The notes beneath the pieces were generated by a model. It did no database searches, was not told the DNA's origin, and saw only the letters and a program-made list of their open reading frames with translations. Source: Anaerolineae bacterium (GTDB lineage Bacteria > Chloroflexota > Anaerolineae > JAAYZQ01). From it: DNA of 64,000 nucleotides. Position 1 is the stretch's first letter; every line of letters begins with the position of its first letter. The translations under genes and the position numbers were made by a program. The stretch lies in contig JAFGIA010000231.1 of NCBI GenBank assembly GCA_016929795.1, forward strand, positions 23,434-87,433, read 5' to 3'. Shown piece after piece: positions 7,700-16,662 of the stretch.

Positions 7700-9247
7700 A
7701 TGACCCTGCCACTGCCCGATCTCCTCGCTGCCCTGCCGCATGCCACCGTTCACGGCGATCCCGCCGTGGTGGTGCGTGCCATCGTCTCCGATTCGCGCCG
7801 GGCAGAGCCGGGCAGTCTCTTTGTCGCCTACCGGGGCGTGATGGTGGATGGCCACGACTATATCCCCCAGGCGGTGGCTTGTGGAGCCACCGCCGTCGTC
7901 GCCGAGCGACAGGTTGCGGATCTCCCCGTGCCGCTCGTCGTCGTGCCCGACGGGCGCGAGGCACTCGCCTACCTGTCGGCGGCCTGGTTTGGCTTCCCCG
8001 CCCGGCGCCTGATCGTCGTCGGCATCACCGGCACCGATGGCAAGACCACGACGAGTAACTTGCTGCACACCATCCTCACCGCGGCCGGGCGGCGCGCCGG
8101 CCTGGTGACCACCGTCAACGCCGTCATCGGCGGCCGCGTGCTCGACACCGGCCTGCACACCACCACACCCGACGCGCCCGACGTCCAGCGCTACCTGGCC
8201 GAGATGGTGGATGCTGGCCTGGAGATCGCCATCCTCGAGTCGACCTCGCACGGGCTGGCGCAGCACAGGGTCACCGCGTGCGACTTGGACGTGGCGGTGG
8301 TCACCAACGTGACCCACGAGCACCTCGACATCCACGGCAGCCTCGAAGCCTACCGCCAGGCCAAGGCGATCCTCTTCCGCCACCTCGCCACGGGCGCCCG
8401 CAAGGCGGGGCCCCACGGCTCGGGGGTGCCCAAGGTGGCGGTGCTCAACGCCGACGACCATTCCTACACTTACCTCAACCAGATCCCGGCGGACCGGCAC
8501 CTGGCCTACGGCCTGGCTGGTGCGCAGGCCCACGCACAGGCGGACGTGGCGGCGGCCGACATCCACTCCACACCCGGCGGCACCCGCTTTACTGTGCACT
8601 CGCCCGCCGGTACCTTCCCGCTGCGCACGATGCTGGTGGGGAACTATAACGTGTCGAACATCCTGGCGGCGACGAGCGCCGCGCTCGCCCTCGACGTGCC
8701 GATCGAGGCCATCCAGGCGGGGGTATGGGCGGTGCGCGGCATTGTCGGGCGCATGGAGCGGATCGACGAAGGGCAGGATTTCACCGCGGTCGTCGACTTT
8801 GCGCACACGCCGAACGCGCTGGAGCGGGCGCTGGAGGCCGCGCGCACCCTGACCGGGGGGCGCGTCATCGCCGTGTTTGGCTGCGCCGGCGAGCGCGACA
8901 GGCAAAAGCGGGCGTGGATGGGTGAGATCGCTGGCCGGCTGGCCGACGTGACGGTCATGACCGCCGAGGATCCACGCACCGAGTCGTTGGACACCATCCT
9001 CGACGAGATGGCGCGCGGTGCGCACCAGGCGGGGGCGGTCGAAGGCGAGAGCTACCACCGCGTGCCCGATCGCGCCGAGGCGATCCAGTTCGCCGTCGAC
9101 CTGGCAGGGCCGGGCGACCTGGTCATTACCCTCGGCAAGGGGCACGAACAGTCGATGTGCTACGGCACGGTCGAGACGCCATGGAGTGAACACGACGCGC
9201 TGCGGCAGGCACTGCAGCGGCGCGGGGAGGACAAGGGAGCCCTATGA
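7700..9247 (+). CDS. murE: UDP-N-acetylmuramyl-tripeptide synthetase (MurE-type Mur ligase)
   Basis: 515 residues, the usual MurE length. This ATP-dependent cytoplasmic ligase adds the third amino acid to UDP-MurNAc-L-Ala-D-Glu. Seen: N-terminal domain (about 1-95), P-loop GTDGKTTT (about 112), 'TTPDAPDVQRYLAEM', 'NVTHEHLDIHGS', 'VDFAHTPNALERAL' in the C-terminal domain, and 'GKGHEQSM'. The substrate-selecting region reads 'AEDPRTES' rather than the diaminopimelate-type DNPR. The residue added (diaminopimelate, ornithine or lysine) therefore cannot be called. ATG at 7700; the stop overlaps the next gene by ATGA. No other Mur genes are adjacent. Confidence 0.92.
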   Translation: MTLPLPDLLAALPHATVHGDPAVVVRAIVSDSRRAEPGSLFVAYRGVMVDGHDYIPQAVACGATAVVAERQVADLPVPLVVVPDGREALAYLSAAWFGFPARRLIVVGITGTDGKTTTSNLLHTILTAAGRRAGLVTTVNAVIGGRVLDTGLHTTTPDAPDVQRYLAEMVDAGLEIAILESTSHGLAQHRVTACDLDVAVVTNVTHEHLDIHGSLEAYRQAKAILFRHLATGARKAGPHGSGVPKVAVLNADDHSYTYLNQIPADRHLAYGLAGAQAHAQADVAAADIHSTPGGTRFTVHSPAGTFPLRTMLVGNYNVSNILAATSAALALDVPIEAIQAGVWAVRGIVGRMERIDEGQDFTAVVDFAHTPNALERALEAARTLTGGRVIAVFGCAGERDRQKRAWMGEIAGRLADVTVMTAEDPRTESLDTILDEMARGAHQAGAVEGESYHRVPDRAEAIQFAVDLAGPGDLVITLGKGHEQSMCYGTVETPWSEHDALRQALQRRGEDKGAL

Positions 9248-10794
9248 ATATCATGGCCGTTCTGCTGGCCCTATCTCCGATCGTCGTCATCTTTTTGCTC
9301 CTCGCGCTGCGCCGCACCCCCGCGGATATCGCGGGCGTGATCGGCTGGGTGTTCACCCTGATCGTCGCCTGGCTCTACTTTCGCACGCCGCCCTCCGTGC
9401 TCCTGCTGTCGAGCCTGTCGGGCGTGGTCGCCTCGCTGCCAATTGCGCTCGTCGTCGCTACCTCCATCCTGCAGGTGACAGTCATGATCGAGACGGGGGC
9501 CATCGCGCGCATCGTGGCGCTGATCAAGACCGTGGCGCCAGGCAACCGCGTCGTCCAGATCATGCTGATCAACGTCGGCTTTGGCACGCTGCTGACGGCA
9601 CTCGGCGCCGTGCCTGTGTCGATCCTGCCGCCGATCCTGATCGCCCTCGGCTACTCTTCTTTTACCGCTATCGCCCTGCCGGCGCTCGGTTACGACGCGC
9701 TAACCACCTACGCGCTGCTGGGCATCCCTGTCGTCGTGTTTGCCTCGTTTGTCGGCTTGCCCGTCGATGAGGCCGGCAACTATTTTGCACGTTTTATGCC
9801 GGTGATCAGCACGTGCATCGCGCTCGGCATGTTGTGGCTGGCCGGCGGGTGGGCGTTGCTGCGGCGCGGGGTGGTGCCGGCCCTGCTGGCAGGGCTCACC
9901 GCAGGGCTGACGTGCGTGGGCATGAACGCGCTGGGGCTGGTCACGCTGACCGGCATCGCCGCCGGGCTGGCAGTGGTGATCGTGATGCTTGTCTACCTGC
10001 GCATCACGGGCAAGCCGCTCAGCGACAGGGGTGGGTTGCAGGCCGGCGACCTGGAGGCGGAGCGGCGGGTGCCGCTCTGGGCGGCGCTGTCGCCGTGGCT
10101 GATCCTCACCTTCTTTGCCCTGGTCGTGAACGCACCCTTTCTTCCCTTCTTCGATCTGACCTTTGGCCGGTGGGCGATGCCTGTGGAGCTGATCCCCGGC
10201 GCGCCCGAGCGGGTGCGGCCCTTCTGGCAGGCCTACTTCTGGATCCTGGTCAGCACCGTGCTGGCGCTGCCTTTTCTGCGCGCCACCCGCGCGCAGCTTG
10301 GCACGTCGCTGCACAAATGGCTGCAGCGTGCGCCGCGACCGGTGCTGGCGGCAGCGGTCTTTTTCGCCATCGCCTACGTGATCAACCATTCGGGCAAGGC
10401 GGCTGATTGGACGCTCGTCGAGCCGGCGCGCAACATGGTCTACGTCGTCGCCACCGCGTCGGCCGCGGCCTTTGGGCGCTTCTATCCCGCGGTGGCGCCT
10501 TTCTTGGGGCTGCTCGGTGGCTTTATCAGCGGCTCCGAAACGTCGTCGATTGCCATGCTGACGGCGCTCCACCTGGAGACGGCGGGGCAGATCGGCGCCA
10601 ACGGGCTGCTCATCTCGGCGGCGAGTGGCATCGGCGGCGGGCTGGCGAGTGCCATCTCGCCCGCCAAGCTGCAGAACGCGTCGGCGGCCATCGACCGTAT
10701 CGGCGAAGAGGCGACGGTGCTCCGGCGGACGGTGGGCGTGGTGGTGGTGATTACGGCGGTGTGTGCACTATTCGCGCTGCTGTGGACACAATGA
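9244..10794 (+). CDS. L-lactate permease family transporter
   Basis: 516-residue polytopic membrane protein with about 12-13 hydrophobic segments, resembling the LctP/LldP lactate permease family (similar length). Conserved-looking stretches include 'VTVMIETGAIARI', 'GFGTLLTALGAVPVSILPP', 'GYDALTTYALLGIPVV' and the late 'FLGLLGGFISGSETSS'. It would import lactate or glycolate with protons. Its ATG overlaps the murE stop (ATGA), so it is translated with murE, though no metabolic link is obvious. It converges on the DUF1786 gene with only four bases between the stops. Confidence 0.8.
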   Translation: MNIMAVLLALSPIVVIFLLLALRRTPADIAGVIGWVFTLIVAWLYFRTPPSVLLLSSLSGVVASLPIALVVATSILQVTVMIETGAIARIVALIKTVAPGNRVVQIMLINVGFGTLLTALGAVPVSILPPILIALGYSSFTAIALPALGYDALTTYALLGIPVVVFASFVGLPVDEAGNYFARFMPVISTCIALGMLWLAGGWALLRRGVVPALLAGLTAGLTCVGMNALGLVTLTGIAAGLAVVIVMLVYLRITGKPLSDRGGLQAGDLEAERRVPLWAALSPWLILTFFALVVNAPFLPFFDLTFGRWAMPVELIPGAPERVRPFWQAYFWILVSTVLALPFLRATRAQLGTSLHKWLQRAPRPVLAAAVFFAIAYVINHSGKAADWTLVEPARNMVYVVATASAAAFGRFYPAVAPFLGLLGGFISGSETSSIAMLTALHLETAGQIGANGLLISAASGIGGGLASAISPAKLQNASAAIDRIGEEATVLRRTVGVVVVITAVCALFALLWTQ

Positions 10795-10798
10795 CCTG

Positions 10799-11902
10799 CT
10801 ATGCAGCGCGCAGCGCCCCCTCGATCTCTTCCGCCGCCCAGGGCAGCACGCTTGCGCACGCGCGCACCAGGCCCCAGCAGCCGGCCATCATCATGTCGCC
10901 GTAGGGCACGGCGAGGTAGGGGCGCAGCTCGGAGCCGGCGAGCATGCCGCGGCGCGGCCCGGTGATGGCGAGAAAGTCCATCTGGTTGCACTCGATGTCG
11001 CGATCGAGCAGCAGCGCGCCGTGCCCGTGGTGGGCAAAGAGCGCTTCGTGGTCGAGGGTGCCGGCGGTGAGCTCCACGAGCAACCACTCCAGCTCCTCGC
11101 GGTTGAGCAGGCCTGTGTGGTGCTCGAACAAGCCGGCGATCTGTCCGTTGCACAGGTGAAAGGCGAGCGTGTGCATGTTGCCCACGTTGGCCACCACGAT
11201 GGCCCCCTGCTGCCTGCGCACGACAGGGTCCTCGGTGGCTCCCAGCACTGCTGCCGGTGCTGTGTCCATCACCACCAGCATGCGGTCTGACGGGGCGGTG
11301 GCGGCGACGGCTTGCAGGCGGGTCATGCTCGGCGGGATCTCGTCGCGGGGAAAGGCAAATGCGGCCAGGCCACGGCCGGTGTCGATCCGTTGTGCCAGGT
11401 ACTTGAAGCGGAAGAGGCGATCACTGACGCCAGGCGGGGCGGCACCATGGTCAAAGACGGCGAGAGCCAGGACGTCGACGGCATCGAGGTCGACGTCAAA
11501 GTTGGCAAAGGCGCGGGCCAGCGCCCTGTAGTCAAAATCGCGCATCTCCAGGCGGCGCACCCCGGTGAGGCCTGCTGCCTCGTCCTCACTCACGACCTGC
11601 ACGCCCATCTCGCCTACCTCGTCCAGATCGTCGTTGAAGGTGCGGGCGGCGTTGGGGGTGGCGTACACGCGCCGGCCGGCTGCCAGGTGCTCGTCGACAG
11701 CCCAGGTGGACGGCCCGCCGCCCATCGTCACGCCAGTGAGCAGCACATCCTCACCTGCGCGGGTGGCGGCGCGCACGCTTGCCGCCAGGAGGCGGGTGGG
11801 CGAGGGCACGACCATTTTGAGGGCGTTTTCGGGCTCTTTGCTCGTGTCAAAGAGGAGTATGTCTTCTGTCCCTGTACCGATATCTACAGCCAAGATTTGC
11901 AT
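10799..11902 (-). CDS. DUF1786 family protein (actin-like ATPase fold suspected)
   Basis: 367 residues beginning 'MQILAVDIGTGTEDILLFD', the phosphate-1-like loop of sugar-kinase/actin ATPases and the hallmark of DUF1786. A second loop, 'VVANVGNMHTLAFHL', follows near residue 240. ATG at 11902 (GGAGCGAGAC upstream) is preferred over an ATG 33 codons earlier, since the core starts here. Known members are uncharacterised and sometimes annotated as activating-enzyme related; I infer only nucleotide binding. It stands alone, convergent with the lactate permease gene. Confidence 0.75.
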   Translation of the reverse strand: MQILAVDIGTGTEDILLFDTSKEPENALKMVVPSPTRLLAASVRAATRAGEDVLLTGVTMGGGPSTWAVDEHLAAGRRVYATPNAARTFNDDLDEVGEMGVQVVSEDEAAGLTGVRRLEMRDFDYRALARAFANFDVDLDAVDVLALAVFDHGAAPPGVSDRLFRFKYLAQRIDTGRGLAAFAFPRDEIPPSMTRLQAVAATAPSDRMLVVMDTAPAAVLGATEDPVVRRQQGAIVVANVGNMHTLAFHLCNGQIAGLFEHHTGLLNREELEWLLVELTAGTLDHEALFAHHGHGALLLDRDIECNQMDFLAITGPRRGMLAGSELRPYLAVPYGDMMMAGCWGLVRACASVLPWAAEEIEGALRAA

Positions 11903-12028
11903 GTCTCGCTCCGTTGCCAGAGTCTCAGTTTCTGCCCATCTGTCCTGGCGGGGTTGAGTGACGGCTTGCCAGTCAGCCAGCCGCGAGTGCACAGCGCGCA
12001 CTGGCGGCAGAACGGACGGCTGAAAAGG

Positions 12029-14260
12029 CTATTCGGACATGGGGAGGACGAGAAGGTAGAGATTCTGGCCGCTGAGGACAAATGCCTGCCCCTCGATCTC
12101 GTCGACAAAGATGCTCGATACCTGGGCCAGGGCATCGCCATTTTCTTCAGCCAGCGTATTGCCCAGGCGGAACTGCTGCTTGAAAACCCCTTCCTTGCTT
12201 GCCTGCACGATCCGGCTGTTGCCCCGGTCTGCCAGGTAGAGCCATTGTGTCTCATCCGGCGGGCGCGTAAAGAGGGCAGTGGGGTTGGCAGGGGGCACGT
12301 CCCAGCCGGTAAGCTGGAAGGTGTCGGGTAAACCGGTCGTCAGCTTGAGGATGCTGCCGTCGGCATAAAGTAGATAGATGCTGTCGCCGATGCTTATGTC
12401 GATCACGCCCGCGAGGTCCACCGGTTCCTGGAGCCATTCGTCGGGCGGCACGGCATAGCCGTCGGGGGTGGGGGCGTAACGCCAGATCTGGTTGGCGTTT
12501 GAATCGAGCACGTAAAAGCGGCCCGAGTGACCACCCACCAGTGCCGGGAACTGCCAGGCGTCGGTGCTGGATACCTTCAGGGGCACTAGCTGGCCTGTCG
12601 CCGGGTCATAGTCGAGGAGGCTGCCGCCGCTTTCCAGAATGACCAGGCTCGCCTTCTGGCGGCTGGGGCCAATCGGCATCCACGTCATGTCCACCATGTC
12701 ACCCACCAGCACGCTGCCCACCTGCATTCCACGCTGGACGAGCACCGTCTCGCGTGTGTCGGGATCGAGTGTGCGGCCGAGCGCTTGGTCGAGGCGGTGG
12801 TAATATACCTTGCCATTCTGGCGATCCATGACAAAGACGTGTACCCCCTGAACGATCACGCGCGACAGGTCGGCGTTGGTTGGGTAGCTGTTCAGGATAC
12901 CGCTCCAGGTGATGCGCTGCACATTGTTGATCACGTCGAGGCGCGTGCGGATGCTCTGCCGCAGGTTGGTGGCGCCTGGATAGTCGGGCTCGCGCGCGAT
13001 GAGGTCGTCGAGCGCCTGCTCGGCGCCCGTCAGGTAGGTGCGGGATAGGGCTGGATCTGTGGTAGTTTCTGCTTCTTGCCACTGGGCCTGAGCCTGAGCC
13101 CACAGTGCATCCAGCTCGGATCGGACTGCGTGCCCACGGCGGAGGAGTGTGGTGACGACGATCACCGCGATGATGAGGGGAATGAGCAGCGCCACGGCGA
13201 TGAGCGCCTTTTGTACTTGGTCACTCGGGCCACTTGGGCGTGTGGCCTCGCGCTTGGAGGGTGGCGCGGCGGCGGCCGTCGCAGGCGCAGCACCAGCCGA
13301 CGACGTGGGCGAGGTACCGCGCGCGGGCACCATGCGAGCCAATAGGGTCTTGATGCCGCCGCCGACGGCGGCGCTGGCGGCACGTAGTGTGTCGCTTGTG
13401 GCAGCCGCCAGGCGCTGGCCGGTGTCGCCGATGCGCTGCACGACCCCTCCATCTTGCCCTGCCTGCACAGCGCGCGGCGTGGGAACCGGCCCTGGGGGTG
13501 TTTCATGTACGGGCGCAGTGGGCACGTGGGCCGGCAACCGATCGAGCGTGTCCTCAGAAGCCGGCTCCTGGCCGATGTGTACGACGAGGGCGGAGAGGTC
13601 ACTGCCGTGCGCTTCAGAGAGCAGTCCCTCCAGGGTAGCCTCGATGGGCCGCCGGCTCAGCAGATCGCGCCACGCCTGGGGCGCGACGAGGCGTGGCAGC
13701 ACGTCGCCCGTGAGGAGGATGGTGTCTCCCTGGCGGACGGTGGTGTGGGCAAGGGCAATGTTGATGTCGTGGCGCTCGCCGAGTGCCCAGGCGTCCACCT
13801 CTTCGCGCGGAACGCCGTCGAGCCATGGTGACACGTCAGGGTAGCGCTCCACCTGGCCATCGCGCTCGATGAATATCGCAGTGGGTCCGGCCTGCGCGAT
13901 GAACAGATCATCGTGGCGCAGCACTGCACACGAGATGCCGGCTGTACGCCGTTCGCCGGGCAGCGAGTCGCGGTTCTCTGTGAAAATGGTTGTGTTTACG
14001 CGGCGCAAGGCTTGCTGCAGGCCGGCGGTGACGCTACCGCGCTGTGCATAATAGACATCACGCACGATCTCGGCCAGCTCCCTCTCTCGCACATCGCGAT
14101 CTCGGATTGCACCGCCAACCTCGACGATGACATAGAGGTTGCCACGGCTGCGGCCTCGTGACAGGCGCGTGGCACGCTCGTCAGCGAGGATGCCGTGCGC
14201 CTGCGCGTCGCGACTGCCACCTCGAAGCGCAACCTGGCCCACCGTCGTCTTGACGCCCAT
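12029..14260 (-). CDS. Membrane protein with PP2C-like pseudophosphatase domain and beta-propeller
   Basis: 743 residues. Residues ~1-230 follow the PP2C/PPM phosphatase fold ('AGISCAVLRHDDLFIAQAGPTAIFIER', 'DTILLTGDVLPRLV'). The metal-binding Asp positions of the family (GDS, SDG) read GPT and GDV here, so catalysis is unlikely. A Pro/Ala-rich linker follows, then one transmembrane helix ('ALIAVALLIPLIIAVIVV', about 350). Next is a ~70-residue helical stretch like a tetratricopeptide-type linker, then a C-terminal propeller with repeats such as 'HVFVMDRQNGKVYYHRL' and 'GRFYVLDSNANQIWRY'. ATG with AGGAGGAAG upstream. Role unknown; a sensor or scaffold is inferred. Confidence 0.7.
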   Translation of the reverse strand: MGVKTTVGQVALRGGSRDAQAHGILADERATRLSRGRSRGNLYVIVEVGGAIRDRDVRERELAEIVRDVYYAQRGSVTAGLQQALRRVNTTIFTENRDSLPGERRTAGISCAVLRHDDLFIAQAGPTAIFIERDGQVERYPDVSPWLDGVPREEVDAWALGERHDINIALAHTTVRQGDTILLTGDVLPRLVAPQAWRDLLSRRPIEATLEGLLSEAHGSDLSALVVHIGQEPASEDTLDRLPAHVPTAPVHETPPGPVPTPRAVQAGQDGGVVQRIGDTGQRLAAATSDTLRAASAAVGGGIKTLLARMVPARGTSPTSSAGAAPATAAAAPPSKREATRPSGPSDQVQKALIAVALLIPLIIAVIVVTTLLRRGHAVRSELDALWAQAQAQWQEAETTTDPALSRTYLTGAEQALDDLIAREPDYPGATNLRQSIRTRLDVINNVQRITWSGILNSYPTNADLSRVIVQGVHVFVMDRQNGKVYYHRLDQALGRTLDPDTRETVLVQRGMQVGSVLVGDMVDMTWMPIGPSRQKASLVILESGGSLLDYDPATGQLVPLKVSSTDAWQFPALVGGHSGRFYVLDSNANQIWRYAPTPDGYAVPPDEWLQEPVDLAGVIDISIGDSIYLLYADGSILKLTTGLPDTFQLTGWDVPPANPTALFTRPPDETQWLYLADRGNSRIVQASKEGVFKQQFRLGNTLAEENGDALAQVSSIFVDEIEGQAFVLSGQNLYLLVLPMSE

Positions 14261-14330
14261 GCACTCTTCCTCCTATGGCCTAGAACCGGCACTCTGGTGG
14301 CGGCGCACCTCACACGGCCCGGCAGCACGG

Positions 14331-14380
14331 AAAAGAAATGCGGGGCGGTCGACCACCTCCGGTGGCGAAACAGCCCCGCA
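14331..14380 (-). terminator. Probable intrinsic terminator
   Basis: On the minus strand TGCGGGGC (14373-14380) pairs with GCCCCGCA (14339-14346), with an inner CCACC/GGTGG stem, followed by TTTCTTTT. It lies after the 14423-15427 gene and before the pseudophosphatase gene. Confidence 0.6.
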
Positions 14381-14422
14381 CCTGCTTGACTGGCAGGGAC
14401 AACCCGCAATACAGGACGCGGC

Positions 14423-15427
14423 CTAGGCCTGTTTTATGTTCGCCACCATCTCCACTTTCAACCGGGCAAAATAGCTCCTGGGCGGCGCCTCTCCGCCGTT
14501 GCCGTAGAGCAGCTCCTCGACAGAACATTGCACCTGGAGCCCGGTAGTCTCGAGCGAGAAGGTCTGGCCTGGCTGGGCGAGCACGGCCTCGCCCTTCGAC
14601 GCCAGCTTGGCACGTAGCACGCTATCGTTGTAGGCATACTCGCTCATCAGCACCTTGGTCACGGTCCGGATGTCGCTCTTGTCAAAGAGCCATACTTCAA
14701 AGGCCGTCACCTTGTCGGGGGCTCCGCCGGCACCCACAGTCTCAGAGATACCGACCCCGCACTCGCCCAGGAACTCGCCCATGGGCGTCTCGATGCTGAA
14801 GGACTCGTCATAGGTGTCCTCGCCCAGCTCGTACGTGGTGATAAAGTGGCCAAGTGGCGGCTGGCCGACACCTTCCCACTCTTCAGCCATCGTCACCGCG
14901 GCAGCCGGGCGCGCAGGCGCTGCCTGCTCAGGGCGCGTGCCGCGTCGGCGCAGCGCGACCCGCAGGCCGATCCAGCCGAGCACAAAGACGAGGAGGACGC
15001 CCAAAAAGACAAAGCAGGGCAGCATAAAGCGCTCCAAGAACCCTTTCTCTGCTTCGGCCGGTTCAGCCGGCAGTGGGGCGGCGGCCGGCTCGATCCCAAG
15101 GACCGTTGCCAGGTCCTCGATGTTCTGCACCTTCTCAGCTTGGCCGTCCGCCTCATAGCGCTGGATGGCGGTCGCGACGGCTTCCGACATTTCCTCCTGG
15201 CTCCAGACCTCGAGATAGCTGGCAGCGAGGTCGACGTCGTTGTAGAGTGCAAAGTTGTCGGCAACCAGGCCAATGTACTCGGCACGCTCGTCGGGCACCA
15301 GGTCGTAGGAGTGAGCTCCCTCGTATTTGGCAGGGAACAGTTGCCAGAAGAAGAGCATCCCCAGCAGGAGACCCAGTACCACGCCTACGATGCCGATGAT
15401 CAGGCTTTTGCGGTCAAACAATCCCAT
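14423..15427 (-). CDS. Two-helix membrane protein of unknown function
   Basis: 334 residues starting 'MGLFDRKSLIIGIVGVVLG' with an N-terminal transmembrane helix (about 8-30), a ~100-residue extracytoplasmic segment rich in acidic residues ('LVPDERAEYIGLVADNFALY'), a second helix near 135-158 ('FVFLGVLLVFVLGWIGL'), a basic stop ('RRRGTRP'), and a cytoplasmic globular domain ending 'VEMVANIKQA'. I recognise no known domain. Two-helix topology implies both termini are in the cytoplasm. ATG start with a nearby GGAGG-like site; own promoter at 15522-15550. The next gene downstream is the pseudophosphatase, after a likely terminator. Confidence 0.65.
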   Translation of the reverse strand: MGLFDRKSLIIGIVGVVLGLLLGMLFFWQLFPAKYEGAHSYDLVPDERAEYIGLVADNFALYNDVDLAASYLEVWSQEEMSEAVATAIQRYEADGQAEKVQNIEDLATVLGIEPAAAPLPAEPAEAEKGFLERFMLPCFVFLGVLLVFVLGWIGLRVALRRRGTRPEQAAPARPAAAVTMAEEWEGVGQPPLGHFITTYELGEDTYDESFSIETPMGEFLGECGVGISETVGAGGAPDKVTAFEVWLFDKSDIRTVTKVLMSEYAYNDSVLRAKLASKGEAVLAQPGQTFSLETTGLQVQCSVEELLYGNGGEAPPRSYFARLKVEMVANIKQA

Positions 15428-15521
15428 TGTGCGCCTCCCTTTCTCCCTCGTTCATCATCGCAACGGTGGCCAACCGTTCGCCGTGCGATAGTGCGGGCCT
15501 CCATAGGCCGTGACTTGACTT

Positions 15522-15550
15522 ATTTTATCACAACGTCTGATTTTGCACAA
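15522..15550 (-). promoter_or_regulatory. Sigma-70-like promoter for the two-helix membrane protein
   Basis: Minus strand TTGTGC (15545-15550), 17-bp spacer, TAAAAT (15522-15527), leaving a leader of roughly 90 bases before the ATG at 15427. Confidence 0.5.
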
Positions 15551-15567
15551 GTCGCAAGGGGTTATGT

Positions 15568-16629
15568 TCAATGCACCACGGGCTGCTTGGGCGTTTGGGT
15601 CAGGATGTCGACCCCGTCATCACGGATCAAGACCAGATCTTCGATGCGCACGCCAAACTCGCCGGGCAGGTAGATGCCGGGCTCGACGGTGAGCGTCATG
15701 CCCGCCTGCAAGGTGTCCTGCGACAGGCGGCCTGCGCGCGGTGCTTCGTGCACGGCGAGGCCGACGCCATGGCCCAGCCCGTGTCCAAAATAGTCGCCAT
15801 AACCCGCTTGCGTGATTACGTCGCGCGCAATGGCGTCTGCTTCCCGACCTGTCGTGCCGGCACGGATGGCCGCCTCGGCCGCTTCCTGGGCGCGCAGCAC
15901 GATCTGCCATACCTCCAAGTATTTCGCTGCGGGCTCGCCGAGGCACACGGTGCGCGTCATGTCCGAGGCATAGCCGTCGACGACGGCACCGATGTCGACG
16001 ACGATCGGCTCGCCCGCGACGATCTCGCGGTCGCCGGGGCGGGCATGGGGCAGCGCGCCGTTCGGCCCGGCGGCGACGATCAGGTCAAAGGCGACCTTGC
16101 TCGCGCCATGCTCGCGCATATACTTTTCGATCTCCCACGCTGCCTGGCGCTCGGTCATGCCTGGCTCAAGCACCTCGAGAAAGTGGGCCAAGGCCGCGTC
16201 GGTAAGCGCCACCGAGCGACGGATCGCCTCGATCTCGTCCCCATCCTTCACGGCGCGCACCTTTTCGACTACCTGCTTGACTGGCACCCAGGCCAGGCCG
16301 TCCGTCGCGCTGCTGAGCGTGCGCAGCTCGTCCACGGTGACGTGTTCTGCCTCGAACCCGAGCCGCTCGATGCCGAGGTCTTGCACGAGGCCGGGCAGCA
16401 GATCGGCGAACCGGTCGGTGATGCGGGCCAGCTCAAAGTTGGGCGCCTGGTGCCTCACTTGCTCATAGTAACGAAAGTCGGTGGCAAGCAACGCCGCGCC
16501 TGGCAAGATGAGCAGGTAGCCGGCAGAGCCGGTAAAGCCCGACAGGTAGCGGCGGTTCTCCGGCTGCGATATGAGCAGGGCGTCCACCCCATGCTCGCCT
16601 AGTGCCTCGCGTACTCGATCTAGTCTCAT
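15568..16629 (-). CDS. pepQ: Xaa-Pro aminopeptidase/dipeptidase (M24B metallopeptidase)
   Basis: 353-residue cytoplasmic peptidase that cleaves X-Pro bonds. The N-terminal creatinase-like domain ('GVDALLISQPENRRYLSGFTG') is followed by the pita-bread catalytic domain with the dimetal ligands: Asp in 'VVDIGAVVDGYASDMTRTV', His in 'GHGLGHGVGLAVHE', Glu in 'LTVEPGIYLP' and 'VRIEDLVL'. ATG at 16629 is chosen because GGAGG lies eight bases upstream; ATG 16635 is too close to it. Last gene of the minus-strand operon from ffh. PepQ versus PepP naming is uncertain. Confidence 0.9.
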   Translation of the reverse strand: MRLDRVREALGEHGVDALLISQPENRRYLSGFTGSAGYLLILPGAALLATDFRYYEQVRHQAPNFELARITDRFADLLPGLVQDLGIERLGFEAEHVTVDELRTLSSATDGLAWVPVKQVVEKVRAVKDGDEIEAIRRSVALTDAALAHFLEVLEPGMTERQAAWEIEKYMREHGASKVAFDLIVAAGPNGALPHARPGDREIVAGEPIVVDIGAVVDGYASDMTRTVCLGEPAAKYLEVWQIVLRAQEAAEAAIRAGTTGREADAIARDVITQAGYGDYFGHGLGHGVGLAVHEAPRAGRLSQDTLQAGMTLTVEPGIYLPGEFGVRIEDLVLIRDDGVDILTQTPKQPVVH

Positions 16630-16662
16630 GGTCATCTCCTCCGTGCCTCTCTGTAACCGCAT

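Noticed and set aside
7673..9193. 506-codon minus-strand frame opposite murE
   Set aside because: His/Arg/Gly-rich shadow; murE on the plus strand is unambiguous.
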